Positions 62,174 to 64,000 of a DNA stretch of 64,000 bases are shown piece after piece; the stretch's first letter is position 1; every line of letters begins with the position of its first letter. Position numbers and translations under genes: made by a program. The notes below the pieces were generated by a model, which saw only the letters and a program-made list of their open reading frames with translations, searched no databases and was not told the origin of the DNA. Source of the DNA: Oscillatoriophycideae cyanobacterium NC_groundwater_1537_Pr4_S-0.65um_50_18 (GTDB lineage Bacteria; Cyanobacteriota; Cyanobacteriia; Elainellales; Elainellaceae); the NCBI GenBank assembly GCA_016208305.1, contig JACQYI010000009.1, positions 496,001 through 560,000 of the forward strand, in the 5' to 3' direction.

Positions 62174-62513
62174 AGTCTGCCCTGGCAAGATTATTTTGAC
62201 AATTCTATGGCTTTTGCTCGGTCGAAACTATATTGCTACAGCTTCCCTAAGCGCTTTCTCAAGCTTTCTTGAGAAGCATCTGCCTCACAAATATATATGA
62301 CGAAGGTCGCAAGTTATGACTTTAGATAACGGTATCTTTAATTCTTTCGGCTCTAATCCCTAAATCTGGCTTTTACACTCAAAAATTGGTTAAAAATCGG
62401 TGGCGTGAAACCAGCCAATTTCAAGAGTTTCAGATGTTAGACTGTTTTGTTCTGTATTAATTATCACTAATTCATCGGGCGATCGGAAAGACCACCTCCT
62501 CCTATGAAACCAT
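62174..62513. other. 340-bp divergent promoter region
   Basis: Gap between the divergent ppc and recombinase-like genes. AT-rich and free of ORFs with coding character. No clear operator or hairpin is visible. It must carry the promoters of both genes. Confidence 0.45.
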
Positions 62514-63953
62514 ATGGAACCTGAGAGAGTTCTGGCTTATTCCTACAGTGAGCCACTGCTGGAATCTTTACCCAATGGGGGTGCTTGGGGGCGATCGGTC
62601 GATCAGGTCTATCAGGATTTTGGGGATCGCTTGCAGCTTCAGCAATTGCTGCAAGACTGTCGCAGCCATCCCGGAACCTACGTACTGGTGCGCCAGTTGG
62701 CAGATCTGGGCAACTCGGTGGCAGAGGTGCGCGATCGCCTCTCTGAGATGGAAGCGCTGGAGGTTCATCTCATCGTACTTGAAGAGAGTATTTCATCTAA
62801 AGGGAAAAACTTTGAAGAGAACGGCTCTGAAAATGTGCTGCGCCGATCGGACTTGCTGACGCTGCTTCAGATGATGCAAAACACGCAGGTGATGCAAGCT
62901 AGCCAGCTCAGCCGTATTTTGCGCCGAGGCCATGCCCGCAACCGCATTAAGGCATTGCCGCCGCCGGGAAAGGCTCCCTATGGCTATCGCCGGGGGAAAG
63001 ACCGTTATGTGCTCGATCGCAGTACGGCTCCTATTGTTAAAGATTTTTTTGAGCAGTTTTTGCTATACGGCTCCTTACGGGGTAGCGTTCGCTATCTGCA
63101 AAAGAAGTACAGCAAAAAGATCTCGGTTTCTACGGGCAAGCGCTGGTTGGCGAGTGCTGTTTACCGAGGCGATTTGGCCTATCACAATGGCGAGGTCATC
63201 TCCAATACCCATACGCCGATTCTCTCGCGGGACGAGGCAGCTCAGATCGATCGCCTTATGCGCCGCAACCGCCGCATGCCGCCTCGCTCTGCTAGTGCGC
63301 CTCGATCGCTCTCAGGTTTGGTAGTGTGTGGCAATTGCCAGTCGCCTATGACGGTGAGCCGCGTGACGTCTCCACGCCAAAAGCAAGAATATCTGTATCT
63401 GCGTCCTACGGCCTGTTTGGGGTTGCAAGGCTGTAGCAAAATGACGGGTTTGCCGACTCCGATCGCTCCAGATCCCATTGAGCCAGATCCCATTGCGCCG
63501 AATCTAATCGAATCAAACAAGTGCAAAGCGATCGCCTATGCCAAAGTTCTCGATTGTACGATTCAGCAAATCTGTCATGACCTGCCCCTTGCCGTCGCCG
63601 GAATGCCTGTGCCAGACATGGAGGGGATCAAGCAGGAAATTGCTGCTAAACTTGCCGCTAAGCAGGCTATTCTGGCCCAGTTGCCTGACCTAACGGCAAG
63701 TGGCGTTTTGGATAGCGAAACTGCCGATCTGCGTGCCTACCGACTGCGTACTGAAATGGCAGCGCTGCAAGCTCAGCTCGCACAGTTGCCTCCGGTCAGC
63801 CTTAAGGCGATCGCTCAGGCGGTTTCTATTCCTCAGTTTTGGCTGGATCTATCTGAGCCGGAGCGACGATTTTACTTCCGAGAATTTATTCGCCAAATTC
63901 AAATTCTGCGGCAAGGGTCAGCTTGGCAGGTCAAACTGATGTTTATTTTTTAG
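62514..63953 (+). CDS. Serine-recombinase-like protein with degenerate catalytic domain
   Basis: 479 residues resembling the XisF-type large serine recombinases of cyanobacteria. After the N-terminal resolvase-like domain (about 1-95) come the Recombinase domain (KALPPPGKAPYGYRRGKDRYVLD, about 145-230), a zinc ribbon (CGNCQSPMTVSR ... CLGLQGC, about 270-310) and a C-terminal helical coiled coil. In active enzymes the N-terminus has YxRVSS and a Arg-rich motif (RxDRLxR). Here these positions read AYSYSEP and VRQLADLGNS (59-68), so key arginines are missing and the catalytic Ser is uncertain. Probably inactive as a recombinase, or repurposed to DNA binding. A short PIAPDPIEPDP repeat lies after the zinc ribbon. 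Confidence 0.82.
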   Translation: MEPERVLAYSYSEPLLESLPNGGAWGRSVDQVYQDFGDRLQLQQLLQDCRSHPGTYVLVRQLADLGNSVAEVRDRLSEMEALEVHLIVLEESISSKGKNFEENGSENVLRRSDLLTLLQMMQNTQVMQASQLSRILRRGHARNRIKALPPPGKAPYGYRRGKDRYVLDRSTAPIVKDFFEQFLLYGSLRGSVRYLQKKYSKKISVSTGKRWLASAVYRGDLAYHNGEVISNTHTPILSRDEAAQIDRLMRRNRRMPPRSASAPRSLSGLVVCGNCQSPMTVSRVTSPRQKQEYLYLRPTACLGLQGCSKMTGLPTPIAPDPIEPDPIAPNLIESNKCKAIAYAKVLDCTIQQICHDLPLAVAGMPVPDMEGIKQEIAAKLAAKQAILAQLPDLTASGVLDSETADLRAYRLRTEMAALQAQLAQLPPVSLKAIAQAVSIPQFWLDLSEPERRFYFREFIRQIQILRQGSAWQVKLMFIF

Positions 63954-64000
63954 GCGTTTCTGATTTCTGGGATGAATTTTTGTTGGAGAGGGGCGCTCCG

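Noticed and set aside
62514-63953. Prophage or integrative element associated with the recombinase-like gene
   Set aside because: No integration, phage or attachment sites are visible nearby; the gene stands between ppc and the window end.
1-64000. CRISPR arrays, tRNA or rRNA genes
   Set aside because: I found no regularly spaced direct repeats and no sequence that folds as a tRNA or matches rRNA in the intergenic stretches, although a covariance-model scan could still find small RNAs.

Overview
The window is chromosomal DNA of a cyanobacterium, most likely a filamentous Leptolyngbya/Oculatella-like lineage (the genus-level guess is inference). Evidence: NDH-1 genes in cyanobacterial order (ndhI-ndhG-ndhE), Psb29/Thf1, Psb32, an LrtA-type hibernation factor, a bacterial PEP carboxylase, phytochromes, DevBCA-type exporter genes, and very frequent HIP1-type octamers (GCGATCGC and GATCGC variants). 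There are about 53 protein genes. I found no rRNA, tRNA, CRISPR array, insertion sequence or prophage.

Layout. 0-1.5 kb: the end of an NDH-1 operon. 1.6-5.5 kb: a leftward operon of a TetR regulator and a DevB-DevC-DevA type exporter. 5.7-7 kb: a secreted Excalibur-domain protein and a poorly coding stretch. 7-13.9 kb: a biliverdin-type phytochrome kinase, its Rcp-like response regulator (4-bp overlap) and a 1373-residue REC-GAF-5xPAS-kinase-REC hybrid whose GAF has cyanobacteriochrome-type cysteines. 13.9-20.7 kb: housekeeping genes (DUF1802, thrB, an alpha/beta hydrolase-fold protein lacking its nucleophile, GNAT, glmM, Gfo/Idh oxidoreductase). 21.1-26.9 kb: a second sensory cluster of a PAS/GAF hybrid kinase, a knotless Cph2-type phytochrome kinase and two single-domain response regulators. 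27-32 kb: a zinc dehydrogenase, a dense array of perfect palindromes, and an MFS transporter plus HAD phosphatase divergent from a ROK regulator around a XylR-like operator. 32-40 kb: CYTH protein, ABC-F ATPase, Rid protein, lrtA/hpf, lipB, two small cyanobacterial proteins, creatininase. 40-47.5 kb: psb29/thf1, dnaX, an ArsA/Get3-like ATPase, cobD, gnd. 47.5-52.4 kb: a NarL/NarX-like pair, glycosyltransferase, azlCD, an atypical tyrosine-phosphatase-like protein. 52.7-64 kb: methyltransferase-TPR protein, secreted protein, AarF/UbiB kinase, a repeat protein, psb32, ppc and a serine-recombinase-like protein with an eroded catalytic domain.

The most distinctive content is the light-sensing set. 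Two phytochromes of different classes (Cys in the N-terminal arm in one, in the GAF domain in the other) and a probable DXCF-like cyanobacteriochrome kinase lie within 20 kb, alongside three response regulators. The second distinctive theme is a scattered family of long, near-perfect palindromes built on a GCGC-(GAA/GGA/TCC)-GCGC core, placed just after stop codons. Neither is proven to be a new system. Both are testable.
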